NCBI RefSeq assembly: GCF_019956555.1
Contig: NZ_JAHBDQ010000016.1
Coordinates: forward strand, 50,323-114,322
Length of the DNA: 64,000 nt
Direction: 5' to 3'
From: Pseudomonas sp. A-RE-19
GTDB taxonomy: Bacteria > Pseudomonadota > Gammaproteobacteria > Pseudomonadales > Pseudomonadaceae
Every line of letters begins with the position of its first letter. The first letter of the stretch is position 1. The position numbers and the translations under genes are program-made. Positions 34,530 through 42,705 of this stretch are shown piece after piece. Under the pieces are notes generated by a model. That model saw nothing but the letters and a program-made list of their open reading frames with translations, did no database searches and was not told the DNA's origin.

Positions 34530-34542
34530 GTAAGCGTCCGCC
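34530..34542 (+). repeat. IS66-like end sequence
   Basis: GTAAGCGTCCGCC directly before the methyltransferase gene. IS66-family elements begin with GTAAGCG-type inverted repeats, and a matching outward end (CGCTTAC) lies at 35573-35579. Confidence 0.45.
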
Positions 34543-34664
34543 AATCACGTGTTGCCTGACAAAGATATGTAGTGTGATTGCTGACAGTGACGACGTATGT
34601 GGGTGATGATCTAAACACGCCGCATAATGTGTGTATCGCTCATTCACATAGAGGGTCGCTGGAA

Positions 34665-35435
34665 ATGACAATTGTTCATAAGGCTGCTCAGGTAGGTTTC
34701 TCAACAGAAGCCAGTACCTATACGCAGGGGCGCCCGGACTATCCAAGCGAAATACGTACATGGTTTAGAGATGCGTTGGACATCAGCCCTGGATCGACGG
34801 TTATTGATTTAGGAGCCGGTACCGGCAAGCTCACTCGACTGCTGGATTCAATGGAAATTGATGTCATTGCCGTCGAGCCGGTCAAGGCTATGCGAATCGA
34901 GTTTGCCAAGCATCTACCGGACGCTAAAATTCTGGAGGGAACGGCCGAATCTATTCCTCTCGAGGCTGGAGCGGCGCAGGCGCTCATATGCGCCCAGGCC
35001 TTCCACTGGTTCGCGAATGAAACAGCGCTCGGTGAGATTCACCGAGTGCTCAAACCGGACGGCCGGCTCGGACTAATCTGGAATGTGCGTGATGAGTCAG
35101 TGGACTGGGTGGCTGCCATCACTAAAATCATCACTCCCTACGAAGGCGATACCCCACGCTTTCATACTGGAGACTGGCGACTACCGTTCAAGAGAGGCTA
35201 CTTCTCGGAGCCCGAATTGACCTGCTTTAATTACATCCATTCAGGCAGCGCCAAGTCTGTCATCTTGGATCGCTTCCTGTCAGTGAGCTTCATCGCGGCT
35301 CTACCATCCGAAGAGAAAGAGGTGGTGGCCGATCAACTGATGACTTTGATTCAGACCCATCCGGCTCTGCGCGGGCGTGAGACCATTGAGTTCCCTTATC
35401 AGACCCACGCTTATTTATGTCGCCGTCTGGATTGA
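34665..35435 (+). CDS. Class I SAM-dependent methyltransferase
   Basis: A 256-residue Rossmann methyltransferase. Motif I V-I-D-L-G-A-G-T-G-K-L-T is near residue 47, the acidic end of strand 2 is in V-I-A-V-E-P, motif IV A-L-I-C-A-Q-A-F-H-W-F near 110, and post-motif L-K-P-D-G-R-L-G-L-I-W-N near 130. This pattern is that of the methyltransf_11 group acting on small molecules. The ATG at 34665 follows GGTCGCTGG, a weak ribosome site. The gene lies between an IS66-like left end (34530) and an IS66 transposase tail with right end (35493-35579), so it may be the cargo of a decayed element. Confidence 0.88.
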   Translation: MTIVHKAAQVGFSTEASTYTQGRPDYPSEIRTWFRDALDISPGSTVIDLGAGTGKLTRLLDSMEIDVIAVEPVKAMRIEFAKHLPDAKILEGTAESIPLEAGAAQALICAQAFHWFANETALGEIHRVLKPDGRLGLIWNVRDESVDWVAAITKIITPYEGDTPRFHTGDWRLPFKRGYFSEPELTCFNYIHSGSAKSVILDRFLSVSFIAALPSEEKEVVADQLMTLIQTHPALRGRETIEFPYQTHAYLCRRLD

Positions 35436-35446
35436 ATCAGGCCGTT

Positions 35447-35491
35447 TCAACTTAAAAGTCCCCATTTATGCGGCAGCAGTTCGGTAATCGC
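35447..35491 (-). pseudogene. IS66 transposase C-terminal fragment (reverse)
   Basis: On the minus strand this reads A-I-T-E-L-L-P-H-K-W-G-L-L-S then stop, the last residues of an IS66-family transposase. It abuts a second fragment in the opposite orientation that starts at 35493. Confidence 0.7.
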
Positions 35492-35492
35492 A

Positions 35493-35579
35493 CTGCCGAC
35501 GCAGCGGGCTAGTGAAATCGCCGAATTGTTGCCACATAACTGGGCACCGTCACCCACCCACCGCCGCCCAAACGCTTAC
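35493..35579 (+). mobile_element. IS66 transposase C-terminus with element end
   Basis: The + strand reads L-P-T-Q-R-A-S-E-I-A-E-L-L-P-H-N-W-A, the end of an IS66-family transposase, and runs into CGCTTAC at 35573-35579, the expected outer end of such an element. The rest of the element is missing. Confidence 0.8.
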
Positions 35580-35590
35580 TATCGACTTAA

Positions 35591-36148
35591 CTAGCGGAAT
35601 CTCTGTGAAGATAGCCCGCTTTTTTTGCCATCGATTTGCTGCTTGAATGCTTCAAGTGCGGAAACAATCAGTGGGCGGATCGTTGGATCATTTGCGATGG
35701 TCTCTGCACTCAATTCCGTGGAAAGCAAATTTACGGATATTGATGCTTCCTCCACGATACAAGCCGACATTGTTTCCAGAACCAGCCGCAGTGCCGCCTG
35801 CGCGTGCGAAGCCCGAGGTGAAGCGTTGAAAAGAGCAACGGGTTTGCCTGGGAACTCCTCAGAGCTAACGAGCCAGTCCAGCATATTCTTGAATGAGCCG
35901 GGAATTCCGCGAGCGTACTCAGGGCAAGAGATCAGAACGCCGTCCGCGTGGGCGATACTGAAGCGCAAGCCCATGATGGATTCAGGAGGAGTTTCCGTGA
36001 AGTCCGGGTTGAAATGAGGTAACTGGCCAACCTCGTGATAATGCGCTACCGACAGCCCTTTGGGACAGAGAACCTCAGCAGCACGCAATAGCACTGAGTT
36101 GGAGGAGGCCTCGCGAAGACTCCCTGAAACTGCAAGCAAACGCACCAT
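35591..36148 (-). CDS. NAD(P)H-dependent FMN reductase
   Basis: A 185-residue flavodoxin-fold reductase. The FMN phosphate loop is A-V-S-G-S-L-R-E-A-S-S-N near residues 6-17, then P-E-Y-A-R-G-I-P-G-S-F-K-N-M-L-D-W near 77-93, the family signature of NADPH-dependent FMN reductases. It reduces FMN, quinones or chromate-like acceptors in the cytoplasm. The gene begins at the ATG at 36148 after an A/G-rich leader. It stands alone between IS66 remnants (35493-35579 and 36267-36287). Confidence 0.92.
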   Translation of the reverse strand: MVRLLAVSGSLREASSNSVLLRAAEVLCPKGLSVAHYHEVGQLPHFNPDFTETPPESIMGLRFSIAHADGVLISCPEYARGIPGSFKNMLDWLVSSEEFPGKPVALFNASPRASHAQAALRLVLETMSACIVEEASISVNLLSTELSAETIANDPTIRPLIVSALEAFKQQIDGKKSGLSSQRFR

Positions 36149-36266
36149 GTCAACACTCTCCCTGATTTGTAGGGCGGGGAGTGTCGCATGAGGGCCACTT
36201 ACCGCACCATCATTGGCCCTACCACCGGAGTCAAACCCTATGTCCTGGTTTCGCAGGGATGACCAG

Positions 36267-36287
36267 ATGGCTTTGCCAGACGCTTAC
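36267..36287 (+). repeat. IS66-like right-end sequence
   Basis: ATGGCTTTGCCAGACGCTTAC, nearly identical (two differences) to 39458-39478, and ending in the CGCTTAC expected of an IS66-type end. Confidence 0.55.
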
Positions 36288-36498
36288 GGATGAAGCGCTT
36301 CATGGACGATCCCCGTGTAAATGCTGACTATTCTAAGCTTCAATGCCGCCAATCGGCGCAGCAACATCAAAGCTGCTTCTGCTAGTCTGCTGGGCCAGAC
36401 AGTTAACAAAGCCAGGCTCAATCAATGTTCAACATCCGTGTCGTGACCATGGACGGTTAGGTGGACTGACCCTTATTGCTGACCGCGTGCCCGCGCAG

Positions 36499-36675
36499 AG
36501 CCGAAGCCAACGCAGTGTTCAACATGGGGGGTACGTGCCCGCTGGGGCGATCCCGGTGTTAACAGGTTACTTGATCGACTTTTGGGGGCTGAGCATTGGA
36601 ATAAGCTCACTTGCGCTCATTATCGCGAGTCTTGCTTCTTTGGCGCTCATGCAGCTTTTGAGGTACGTCCCTAAG
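36499..36675 (+). pseudogene. MFS transporter, C-terminal fragment
   Basis: A-E-A-N-A-V-F-N-M-G-G in one frame continues after a shift as V-P-A-G-A-I-P-V-L-T-G-Y-L-I-D-F-W-G, then I-S-S-L-A-L-I-I-A-S-L-A-S-L-A-L-M, the last two membrane helices of an MFS transporter. The start and most of the gene are absent and the frame is broken. It ends next to an IS66 fragment. Confidence 0.65.
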
Positions 36676-36682
36676 CAAAGTC

Positions 36683-36763
36683 AAGCTTATGTGGCAGCAG
36701 ATCGATAATCTGACTGGCGCGCTGGGCTGGCAAGCGCGTGAGGACGTCTTTCAGATATGCAAC
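36683..36763 (-). pseudogene. IS66 transposase C-terminal fragment (reverse)
   Basis: The minus strand reads Y-L-K-D-V-L-T-R-L-P-A-Q-R-A-S-Q-I-I-D-L, then L-P-H-K, the C-terminal end of an IS66-family transposase. It is close to the fragment at 38720-38909, which lies in the opposite orientation. Confidence 0.8.
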
Positions 36764-36777
36764 TGATGCCTTGGGGG

Positions 36778-37140
36778 GGATTCTTCTGATATTCGCAACA
36801 AAAGACCTGTCGTTAGCAGGTCGATCTTTCGAAGGTTTTCCGCTGTTGGTTGGCTCGGATGGCTGGCCTGTTGAGTCCGTGCAATCCTTCCTCAGGCATA
36901 TTCTCGTGGAGTCCGGTGAGGCACGAAGATAACTGACTTGGGAAGCCTACGGACGTCGTCTGTACGACTACTTCGCCTTCTTGGAAGCCAATGGCCTGGG
37001 ATGAAGCCCTGCTAACGGTCTGAGCGTCCTATCCCGTTACCGGGACTGGTCTCAAGGCGAGCTGGGGCTCGATCCTGGCACGGCGAACAAGCGGTTGAAT
37101 CTGGTCGTTAGCTTCTACCAATGGGCTAGCCGCGCGCCAG
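36778..37140 (+). pseudogene. Tyrosine recombinase (phage-type integrase), N-terminal remnant
   Basis: The + strand reads G-F-P-L-L-V-G-S-D-G-W-P, then an in-frame TAA, then T-W-E-A-Y-G-R-R-L-Y-D-Y-F-A-F-L-E-A-N-G, a TGA, and after a frame change S-R-Y-R-D-W-S-Q-G-E-L-G-L-D-P-G-T-A-N. This is the N-terminal SAM-like core-binding domain of a site-specific tyrosine recombinase. The catalytic domain is missing, so the gene is dead. It ends at the sugar transporter gene. Confidence 0.75.
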
Positions 37141-37146
37141 GGAATG

Positions 37147-38424
37147 CTAGTGCTTCGGAGCGCGGGCATACCAACCGTAGATTGCGATGCCGGCATAACA
37201 GGTCGCTGGCACGCTCAATGCCATCGCGAGCGTCGAGAGATCGGCCGCATACCCTGTCAATGGCGGAATAAATGCCCCGCCAACAATGGCGCAACAGAAC
37301 AGGCCCGAACCTTCTGCCGCGCGATGACCGAGTCCTGCGGTCGCAAGGGTAAAGATCGTCGGAAACATGATGGAGTTGAACAGCCCGACGGCCAGCAGTG
37401 ACCATCCGGCAACAACGCCTTGTGTGGTGGCAGAGATCGTCAACAGCACAATGACTGCCGTGGCGGCAAAGGCCAGCAGTTTCCCGGGCGCGAAAGTGCG
37501 CATCAGCGCCGAGCCGATAAAGCGGCCAACCAGGGCGCCGCCCCAATAGAAGGCAACATGCTTGCCTGCGGCTTCGGCGGGAAGGGCCAGGGTTGTCGGC
37601 AGCATGAGGTAGTCGGTGATGAGGCTGCCAATCGTGACTTCAGCGCCGACATAGAGAAATATGCAAACGGTGCCAAGTGCAAAACGCGACTGCTTTAGAA
37701 GGTCGAGCGCAGCGAGTGGATTGAGACGTTCAGGTCTTGTTGACGGTTGCAGCTCATTTCTTTTCAGCCAGACGATCAAGGCGACGATGCAGATGAAGAG
37801 CGTAATGCTTGCATAGGTGTTGCTGATCACGCTGGCTTCCTGCGACAGGAAGGACGTCAGTTCTGCTGGTGACAATGCGGAGGTATCTACCGCATTGAGG
37901 GAGCCCAGGATCAGTATGGCACCCAGGTAGGGCGCGACCGTGGTTCCGAGCGAATTGAACGCATGGCCGAGGGTGAGGCGGCTAGAGGCCGTTGCGACGG
38001 TTCCGAGCAGTGAAAGCAGCGGGTTCGCAACGACCTGAACGGTTGTCACGCCAATCGCAAGCACAAAGAGGGCGCCGAGGAAGGCTGGAAACAATGCGGA
38101 CTGGGTGGCAGGAATGAAGAGCAGGCATCCACCAGCCATCAGCAGCAACCCAAGGACGGCTGCTCTCATGTAGCCGATTCGCGAAATGAGCAGGCCTGCG
38201 GGTATGGCGAAAATGAAATAGGCAAAAAAGAATGACGACTGCACAAGCATGGCCTCGGTATAGCTGAGGCTGAAGAGGTGCTTGAGTTTTGGCACCAGGA
38301 CATCGTTAAGGCTGGTGATGCTGCCGAGGATGAAAAACAGCGCGAACACGTAGGTGCTCATCCGTTGGGCGTGGGGTGTTGCCAAACTGTTGGTGACAGT
38401 CGCGCTAGCACTAGCATTCGTCAT
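37147..38424 (-). CDS. FucP/GluP-type sugar MFS transporter
   Basis: A 425-residue, 12-helix MFS transporter of the FucP/GluP sugar:proton symporter branch. It begins T-Y-V-F-A-L-F-F-I-L-G-S-I-T-S-L-N-D-V-L and has F-S-L-S-Y-T-E-A-M-L-V-Q-S-S-F-F-F-A-Y between helices 1 and 2, then V-Q-V-V-A-N-P-L in helix 4, all typical of this branch. ATG 38424 follows GGAAG; the GTG one codon earlier is less likely. Hexose or fucose-like sugars are the usual substrates. It is a lone gene in the patchwork region. Confidence 0.93.
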   Translation of the reverse strand: MTNASASATVTNSLATPHAQRMSTYVFALFFILGSITSLNDVLVPKLKHLFSLSYTEAMLVQSSFFFAYFIFAIPAGLLISRIGYMRAAVLGLLLMAGGCLLFIPATQSALFPAFLGALFVLAIGVTTVQVVANPLLSLLGTVATASSRLTLGHAFNSLGTTVAPYLGAILILGSLNAVDTSALSPAELTSFLSQEASVISNTYASITLFICIVALIVWLKRNELQPSTRPERLNPLAALDLLKQSRFALGTVCIFLYVGAEVTIGSLITDYLMLPTTLALPAEAAGKHVAFYWGGALVGRFIGSALMRTFAPGKLLAFAATAVIVLLTISATTQGVVAGWSLLAVGLFNSIMFPTIFTLATAGLGHRAAEGSGLFCCAIVGGAFIPPLTGYAADLSTLAMALSVPATCYAGIAIYGWYARAPKH

Positions 38425-38719
38425 CACGGGCTTCCTTTCTTGTGATTGTTACTATCAAGGAAAGCTCTATCGAGCCTCGGGCACCTTGACAGCGAGACAG
38501 CGCTATCTTTGTGCGGTGAAGTACTCGCCAAAGGAGGGTGCGCTGCCATCTGATTTTTTGTTTGTAGCCGCTACCGCTTACCCAAAGTCCCGGGCCAGTC
38601 GTTAGAGGGCGCTACCTTAGTGCCTGACTTTTCGTTTGGCAAGCCGCTAGATCTCTTGGGGGTTATGCCGAGATAAGGGGTAATTTCGCTCATTTGGGCT
38701 GCAGCAGGGCCGTGGGCAT
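38425..38719. other. Intergenic stretch
   Basis: Upstream region of the sugar transporter. A short open frame (38354-38605) overlaps the transporter start and has no family features. Nothing else was recognised until the IS66 tail at 38720. Confidence 0.4.
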
Positions 38720-38909
38720 TTGGACGCTCGAACTGGTTGTCGCCGGCTCGCTACGCCGCGGTAAACGGGTAGCTGCGATCATGAGCTTGATTCAGTCAGC
38801 CCGCATGAATGGGCATGATCCTTATGCGTATCTCAAAGATGTGCTGACGCGCCTGCCGACGCAGCGAGCGAGTGAGATCGATCAACTGCTACCACAGCAT
38901 TGGGTCTAG
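38720..38909 (+). pseudogene. IS66 transposase C-terminal fragment
   Basis: Reads V-A-G-S-L-R-R-G-K-R-V-A-A-I-M-S-L-I-Q-S, then H-D-P-Y-A-Y-L-K-D-V-L-T-R-L-P-T-Q-R-A-S, then L-L-P-Q-H-W, the C-terminal 60 residues of an IS66-family transposase. There is no N-terminal part. The DUF3224 gene follows after 75 bases. Confidence 0.88.
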
Positions 38910-38984
38910 GCCTGACGTTCTCAACGTGAGGGTGCTCTTGCATTAGAATGACCGCTCAACTCATATGGAACAGGACTGATCCGA

Positions 38985-39392
38985 ATGGAAGCGCGAGCCA
39001 CTTTTTCCTCCAAGAATTTCAAACCAACTGACCTGACTCCCACGCCCGAAATTACAACAGGCTTACCAGTGTCGATCAGCTCCATGGAAAAGTCCTATAC
39101 AGGAGCTATCGATGGTATTTCTTCAACAGCCTTTACTGCGGCGTTCGACCAAGCGTCAAGAAGGGGCAGCTACATCGCGATGGAGAGCTTCAAGGGTACG
39201 GTGAATGGGGTAGAGGGTTCCTTTAACTTCATTCATTCCGCCTCCACGACCGGAATTGATCGTGCAGATGAGTTTTTCTGCATAGTTGGAGGCAGTGGTA
39301 CGGATGGTTTGAAAGGGATATCAGGGTCAGGAGGGATCACAATTGACATCGATGGAACGCACCATATTTGGTTGAACTACCACCTCGAATAA
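38985..39392 (+). CDS. DUF3224 family protein
   Basis: A 135-residue protein of the DUF3224 type: F-K-P-T-D-L-T-P-T-P-E, then S-F-K-G-T-V-N-G-V-E-G-S-F-N-F-I-H-S-A, then G-T-D-G-L-K-G-I-S-G-S-G, a small beta-barrel related in shape to allene-oxide-cyclase-like proteins. The biochemical role is unknown to me. It sits between an IS66 transposase tail (38720-38909) and an IS66-like right end (39458-39478), in the place where a cargo gene would be. Confidence 0.85.
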   Translation: MEARATFSSKNFKPTDLTPTPEITTGLPVSISSMEKSYTGAIDGISSTAFTAAFDQASRRGSYIAMESFKGTVNGVEGSFNFIHSASTTGIDRADEFFCIVGGSGTDGLKGISGSGGITIDIDGTHHIWLNYHLE

Positions 39393-39457
39393 TTTAACAA
39401 GCCGTAAAGGGCACCGCCCCTGACGCATCAGGGAGGTGTCTTCGCTAGGTGCTTACC

Positions 39458-39478
39458 GTGGCTTTGCCGGACGCTTAC
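39458..39478 (+). repeat. IS66-like right-end sequence
   Basis: GTGGCTTTGCCGGACGCTTAC; two base differences from 36267-36287. The reverse complement begins GTAAGCGTCCGG, as expected of an IS66-type end. Confidence 0.55.
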
Positions 39479-39570
39479 GCAGAAAAGTACGTGAGTGAGA
39501 TTGAAATTCGTGTTTTGCGCAGAAGGTTCACGGCTCATATTTGACGTAGTCATGGGTAGCCAGGCCGGAT

Positions 39571-39630
39571 CGACTTTTTCAACGCAATCGGCCGATTGCT
39601 GCCCTTCGCGACAGGCAAAAAACGGCCAGA
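39571..39630 (+). repeat. Dispersed repeat, forward copy
   Basis: CGACTTTTTCAACGCAATCG followed by GCTGCCCTTCGCGACAGGC. An inverted partial copy lies at 40031-40066, so the two enclose the gene at 39636-39935. Confidence 0.7.
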
Positions 39631-39635
39631 AGCGG

Positions 39636-39935
39636 TCATCCAGGTTGAGCGCTATCCAGAATGACTTTGGCCTCGATTTCAAATCTGCTCAACAACGCGG
39701 CACCATCCGTAACACCAAGAATCTCATCGATCGCGGCGATTTTCCGGGTTGCGTGGTCGATCTGAAAATCAGCGTTGCTGTATGCAGCCTCCGCCTCATT
39801 GTGGAGTGCATAGGCCATATGCGCCGCGACACGGACGCTCATTGGAGCATCGACATCGCTGCCCAGATAATCAGCAAGCAATGTCCTGATCTCAAGCAAT
39901 GCGAGGGCGAGTAGCCTGGTCTGGTCAGTCAGCAT
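39636..39935 (-). CDS. Conserved hypothetical protein
   Basis: A 99-residue, mainly helical protein: T-R-L-L-A-L-A-L-L-E-I-R-T-L-L-A-D-Y-L-G, then A-A-H-M-A-Y-A-L-H-N-E-A-E-A. It looks like a real small gene, with protein-like composition and length, and I recall similar pseudomonad hypothetical proteins, but no function. Its C-terminus runs up to the repeat at 39571-39630 and may be altered by it. A second, inverted repeat copy lies beyond its start at 40031-40066. Confidence 0.65.
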   Translation of the reverse strand: MLTDQTRLLALALLEIRTLLADYLGSDVDAPMSVRVAAHMAYALHNEAEAAYSNADFQIDHATRKIAAIDEILGVTDGAALLSRFEIEAKVILDSAQPG

Positions 39936-40030
39936 AAAAGGATCCTAGATATTGCAACGAGTGTGCGAAACGAATTTCGCGAGGTTATATAAACTCGCAG
40001 ACAGGCAAAAGCAAAAGACCGCTTCGGGTC

Positions 40031-40066
40031 GTTTTTTGCCTGTCGCGAAGGGCAGCAATCGACCGG
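40031..40066 (-). repeat. Dispersed repeat, inverted partial copy
   Basis: GTTTTTTGCCTGTCGCGAAG followed by GGCAGCAATCG, the reverse complement of the second half of the repeat at 39571-39630. Also matches 32235-32280. Confidence 0.65.
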
Positions 40067-40136
40067 TTGAATCCACAACCCAAAGCGGCCATTCGCAATC
40101 GACAGGGCACCTACCCTCGAATAGCAGTCAGCTTGT

Positions 40137-40997
40137 CTAAACCGATGGCGACTCAGACATCTCCACCAGCAGTTGCCCGAATGCATTGGCCGCAGGGGTC
40201 TTTCCTGTGACACTCCATACCAGTCTGAAATCAGCATCCACCAGCGGTGGCAGGCCATGTTGACCGTCAATCACCACCATGCCGGGCTCTAGATCTCCCA
40301 GCGGTAGAGCGGTGACGGCAAGTCCGGCCAATACCGCCGCCCGCAGTCCTTGTTGACTTGGAGAGGTAAAGGCGACCCGCCAATCCACGCTGGAACTCTC
40401 CAATGCCTCTACGGCTACCTGGCGGTGCACGCAGGGCGTTGGTGCAAACGCCAACGGCAAAGGGGCATCGCCGGCAAAGTCGAAACTCTGCGCCGCAGCC
40501 CAGACAAACCGGGTTTTGCGCAGTACGGTACCGCCGGCCTGGCTGCCCGGCAATGCCATGACCACGGCCAGATCGAGCCCATCGGCATCGACCAGCGCGC
40601 GCAGATCGAGATAGGTGGCGACGGTTACATCCAGACGTACGGCGGGAAATTGTCTGGCGAACCGAGTCAGTAACGGTGGCAGACCGTCGCCGATAAAGTT
40701 TTCTGGCACACCGAAACGCACGGCCCCGGATACCGGCGACGCTTCGAAACGCCGGGAGAGGGCGTCTTGTGCTCTGAGGATTTGTTCGGCATGGCGCAGA
40801 AAATCTTCGCCATCTTCTGTCAGCGTCAAACGTCGAGTGGTGCGCATCAGCAGCGCGGTACCGGCCTGTTCTTCCAAACGCCGGATCTGATGACTGATCG
40901 CTGACTGACTCAAGTGCAGCCGCTCTGCGGCACGCGTGAAACTACCGGTTTCCTTGATTGCGACAAAAGCACGCAATAGAGCTGGGTCGAAGTCCAT
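40137..40997 (-). CDS. LysR-family transcriptional regulator
   Basis: A 286-residue LysR regulator with a well-conserved helix-turn-helix (F-V-A-I-K-E-T-G-S-F-T-R-A-A-E-R-L-H-L-S, then H-Q-I-R-R-L-E-E-Q-A-G) and an effector domain starting near residue 90. It resembles the LysR at 56842-57696 in its opening. It is divergent from the DHA2-type MFS gene across about 190 AT-rich bases with AATATTAATA-type dyads, so it probably controls that transporter. Confidence 0.93.
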   Translation of the reverse strand: MDFDPALLRAFVAIKETGSFTRAAERLHLSQSAISHQIRRLEEQAGTALLMRTTRRLTLTEDGEDFLRHAEQILRAQDALSRRFEASPVSGAVRFGVPENFIGDGLPPLLTRFARQFPAVRLDVTVATYLDLRALVDADGLDLAVVMALPGSQAGGTVLRKTRFVWAAAQSFDFAGDAPLPLAFAPTPCVHRQVAVEALESSSVDWRVAFTSPSQQGLRAAVLAGLAVTALPLGDLEPGMVVIDGQHGLPPLVDADFRLVWSVTGKTPAANAFGQLLVEMSESPSV

Positions 40998-41190
40998 TAA
41001 GTCAACTCATGACGAATATTAATAAAACTTACGAAATTAAATCATTTCTGTCATTTTTTAATTACTTCCAGAATGCGGCTGGTCACTTGGAGTTATGTCT
41101 GGTGACGCTGGCGAGGCTATCGCGTCTCCCCCCCTGACGACGTTCAGAGCGGTCTTGCCAGTGCCCATCAACTTGATCTGGAAGATCACG

Positions 41191-42705
41191 ATGCAGTTCT
41201 CTTCTTCGCAAAAAGATGTTTTCACAATAGCCGCCGTTTGCCTGGCCTCGCTGATGTTCGGCCTGGAAATCTCGAGTGTGCCGGCAATCCTGCCCACGCT
41301 TGAATCGGTTCTGCGCAGCGATTTCAAAGATATGCAGTGGATCATGAATGCCTACACCATCGCCTGCACCACGGTGCTGATGGCCACCGGCACACTGGCG
41401 GATCGGTATGGGCGCAAACGAGTGTTTGTCATTAGCCTGGTACTTTTCGGCATTACCTCACTGAGCTGTGGATGGGCACAAAGCACCAGTGTGTTGATCG
41501 CAAGCCGATTCCTGCAAGGTATGTCCGGTGGAGCCATGCTGATTTGTCAGGTGGCAGTGCTGTCTCATCGGTTCCAGTCGGGAGCTGTGCGCGGCAAAGC
41601 GTTCAGTGCCTGGGGGATCGTGTTCGGCATCGGTCTGGGGTTCGGTCCGATTATCGGCGCAGCTATCGTGGCGCTGTCGAGTTGGGAATGGGTATTCCTG
41701 GTGCATGCGCCAATTGCCGTGCTCGCGCTGGTACTGGTGATCGCCGGTGTCGATGAATCGCGCGACCCGCAGCGTCGCAGGCTGGATGTGCTGGGCATTA
41801 TTTCGCTATCGCTGGCAGTGTTGGGTCTTTCCTGGTTCATCACTCAGGGAGCGGGTGTGGGCTTCTCCAGTGGTTCGGCCATCGCCAGCCTGGTTGTGGC
41901 AATGGTCAGCTTCATTGTCTTTGTCATTGCACAGCGACGCTATCTCGATCCCATGTTCGACTTCTCTGTATTCCGGATCCGCCGCTTCTCGGGTGCCTTG
42001 CTAGGGTCGGCAGGCATGAACTTCAGCTTCTGGCCATTCATGATTTACCTGCCTCTGTACTTTCAAAATAGCCTGGGCTACGCCAGTGTCGGCACCGGTC
42101 TGGCACTGCTGGCTTATACGCTGCCGACGCTGGTTGTCCCCCCGTTAGGCGAGCGGCTGGCGCTGCGTTATCGACCTGACGTGGTGATTCCCGCAGGCTT
42201 GTTCACCATCGGTCTGGGGTTCCTGCTGATGAAGTGGGGCAGCAGTGTCACGCATGCCAGCTGGCTGACGATGCTTCCAGGCTGCCTGATCGCCGGGATC
42301 GGACTGGGGCTGACCAATACGCCTGTTACCAATACCACCACAGGATCGGTGCCCAGTGACCGTGCTGGCATGGCATCGGGTATCGATATCAGCGCTCGCA
42401 TGATCAGTCTTGCCATCAATATCGCGCTGATGGGATTTATCTTGGTGGAAGGCATCCTGTCTTCCCTGCGTAATCAGCTATCTGGCTCGCCCGATGATGT
42501 GCAACTGAGGTTGCTGGCGGAGAATATTTCAGCCGGCAACTCTGCCGTGTTAACGCAGACTGGCCAGGGGACTACGATTTCGGTCGATGTCGCCAACGCA
42601 GCTTTGGCGCATGGGTTTGGCTGGGTGATGCTGTATGGCGGTATTGCTGCGTGGGTGCTAGTGGCGGCGAGCTGGGTGGTCTTTCGTCCGAGCAAAGCTT
42701 GTTGA
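41191..42705 (+). CDS. DHA2-family MFS drug transporter (14 helices)
   Basis: A 504-residue multidrug transporter of the EmrB/QacA group. Motif A G-T-L-A-D-R-Y-G-R-K-R-V is near residue 68 and R-F-L-Q-G-M-S-G-G-A near 108; motif C-like G-I-G-L-G-F-G-P-I-I-G follows near 150. The loop between helices 13 and 14 is long and polar (residues about 425-475). The ATG at 41191 follows GGAAG; an in-frame start at 41095 would add 32 residues ahead of the first helix. Divergent from a LysR gene. The substrate is unknown. Confidence 0.92.
   Translation: MQFSSSQKDVFTIAAVCLASLMFGLEISSVPAILPTLESVLRSDFKDMQWIMNAYTIACTTVLMATGTLADRYGRKRVFVISLVLFGITSLSCGWAQSTSVLIASRFLQGMSGGAMLICQVAVLSHRFQSGAVRGKAFSAWGIVFGIGLGFGPIIGAAIVALSSWEWVFLVHAPIAVLALVLVIAGVDESRDPQRRRLDVLGIISLSLAVLGLSWFITQGAGVGFSSGSAIASLVVAMVSFIVFVIAQRRYLDPMFDFSVFRIRRFSGALLGSAGMNFSFWPFMIYLPLYFQNSLGYASVGTGLALLAYTLPTLVVPPLGERLALRYRPDVVIPAGLFTIGLGFLLMKWGSSVTHASWLTMLPGCLIAGIGLGLTNTPVTNTTTGSVPSDRAGMASGIDISARMISLAINIALMGFILVEGILSSLRNQLSGSPDDVQLRLLAENISAGNSAVLTQTGQGTTISVDVANAALAHGFGWVMLYGGIAAWVLVAASWVVFRPSKAC

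Noticed and set aside
38354..38605. 83-codon open frame overlapping the start of the sugar transporter
   Set aside because: No ribosome site or family features, and it runs antisense to the transporter's N-terminus.
39495..39914. A 139-codon open frame on the + strand
   Set aside because: Made of repeat sequence followed by the antisense of the hypothetical gene at 39636-39935.
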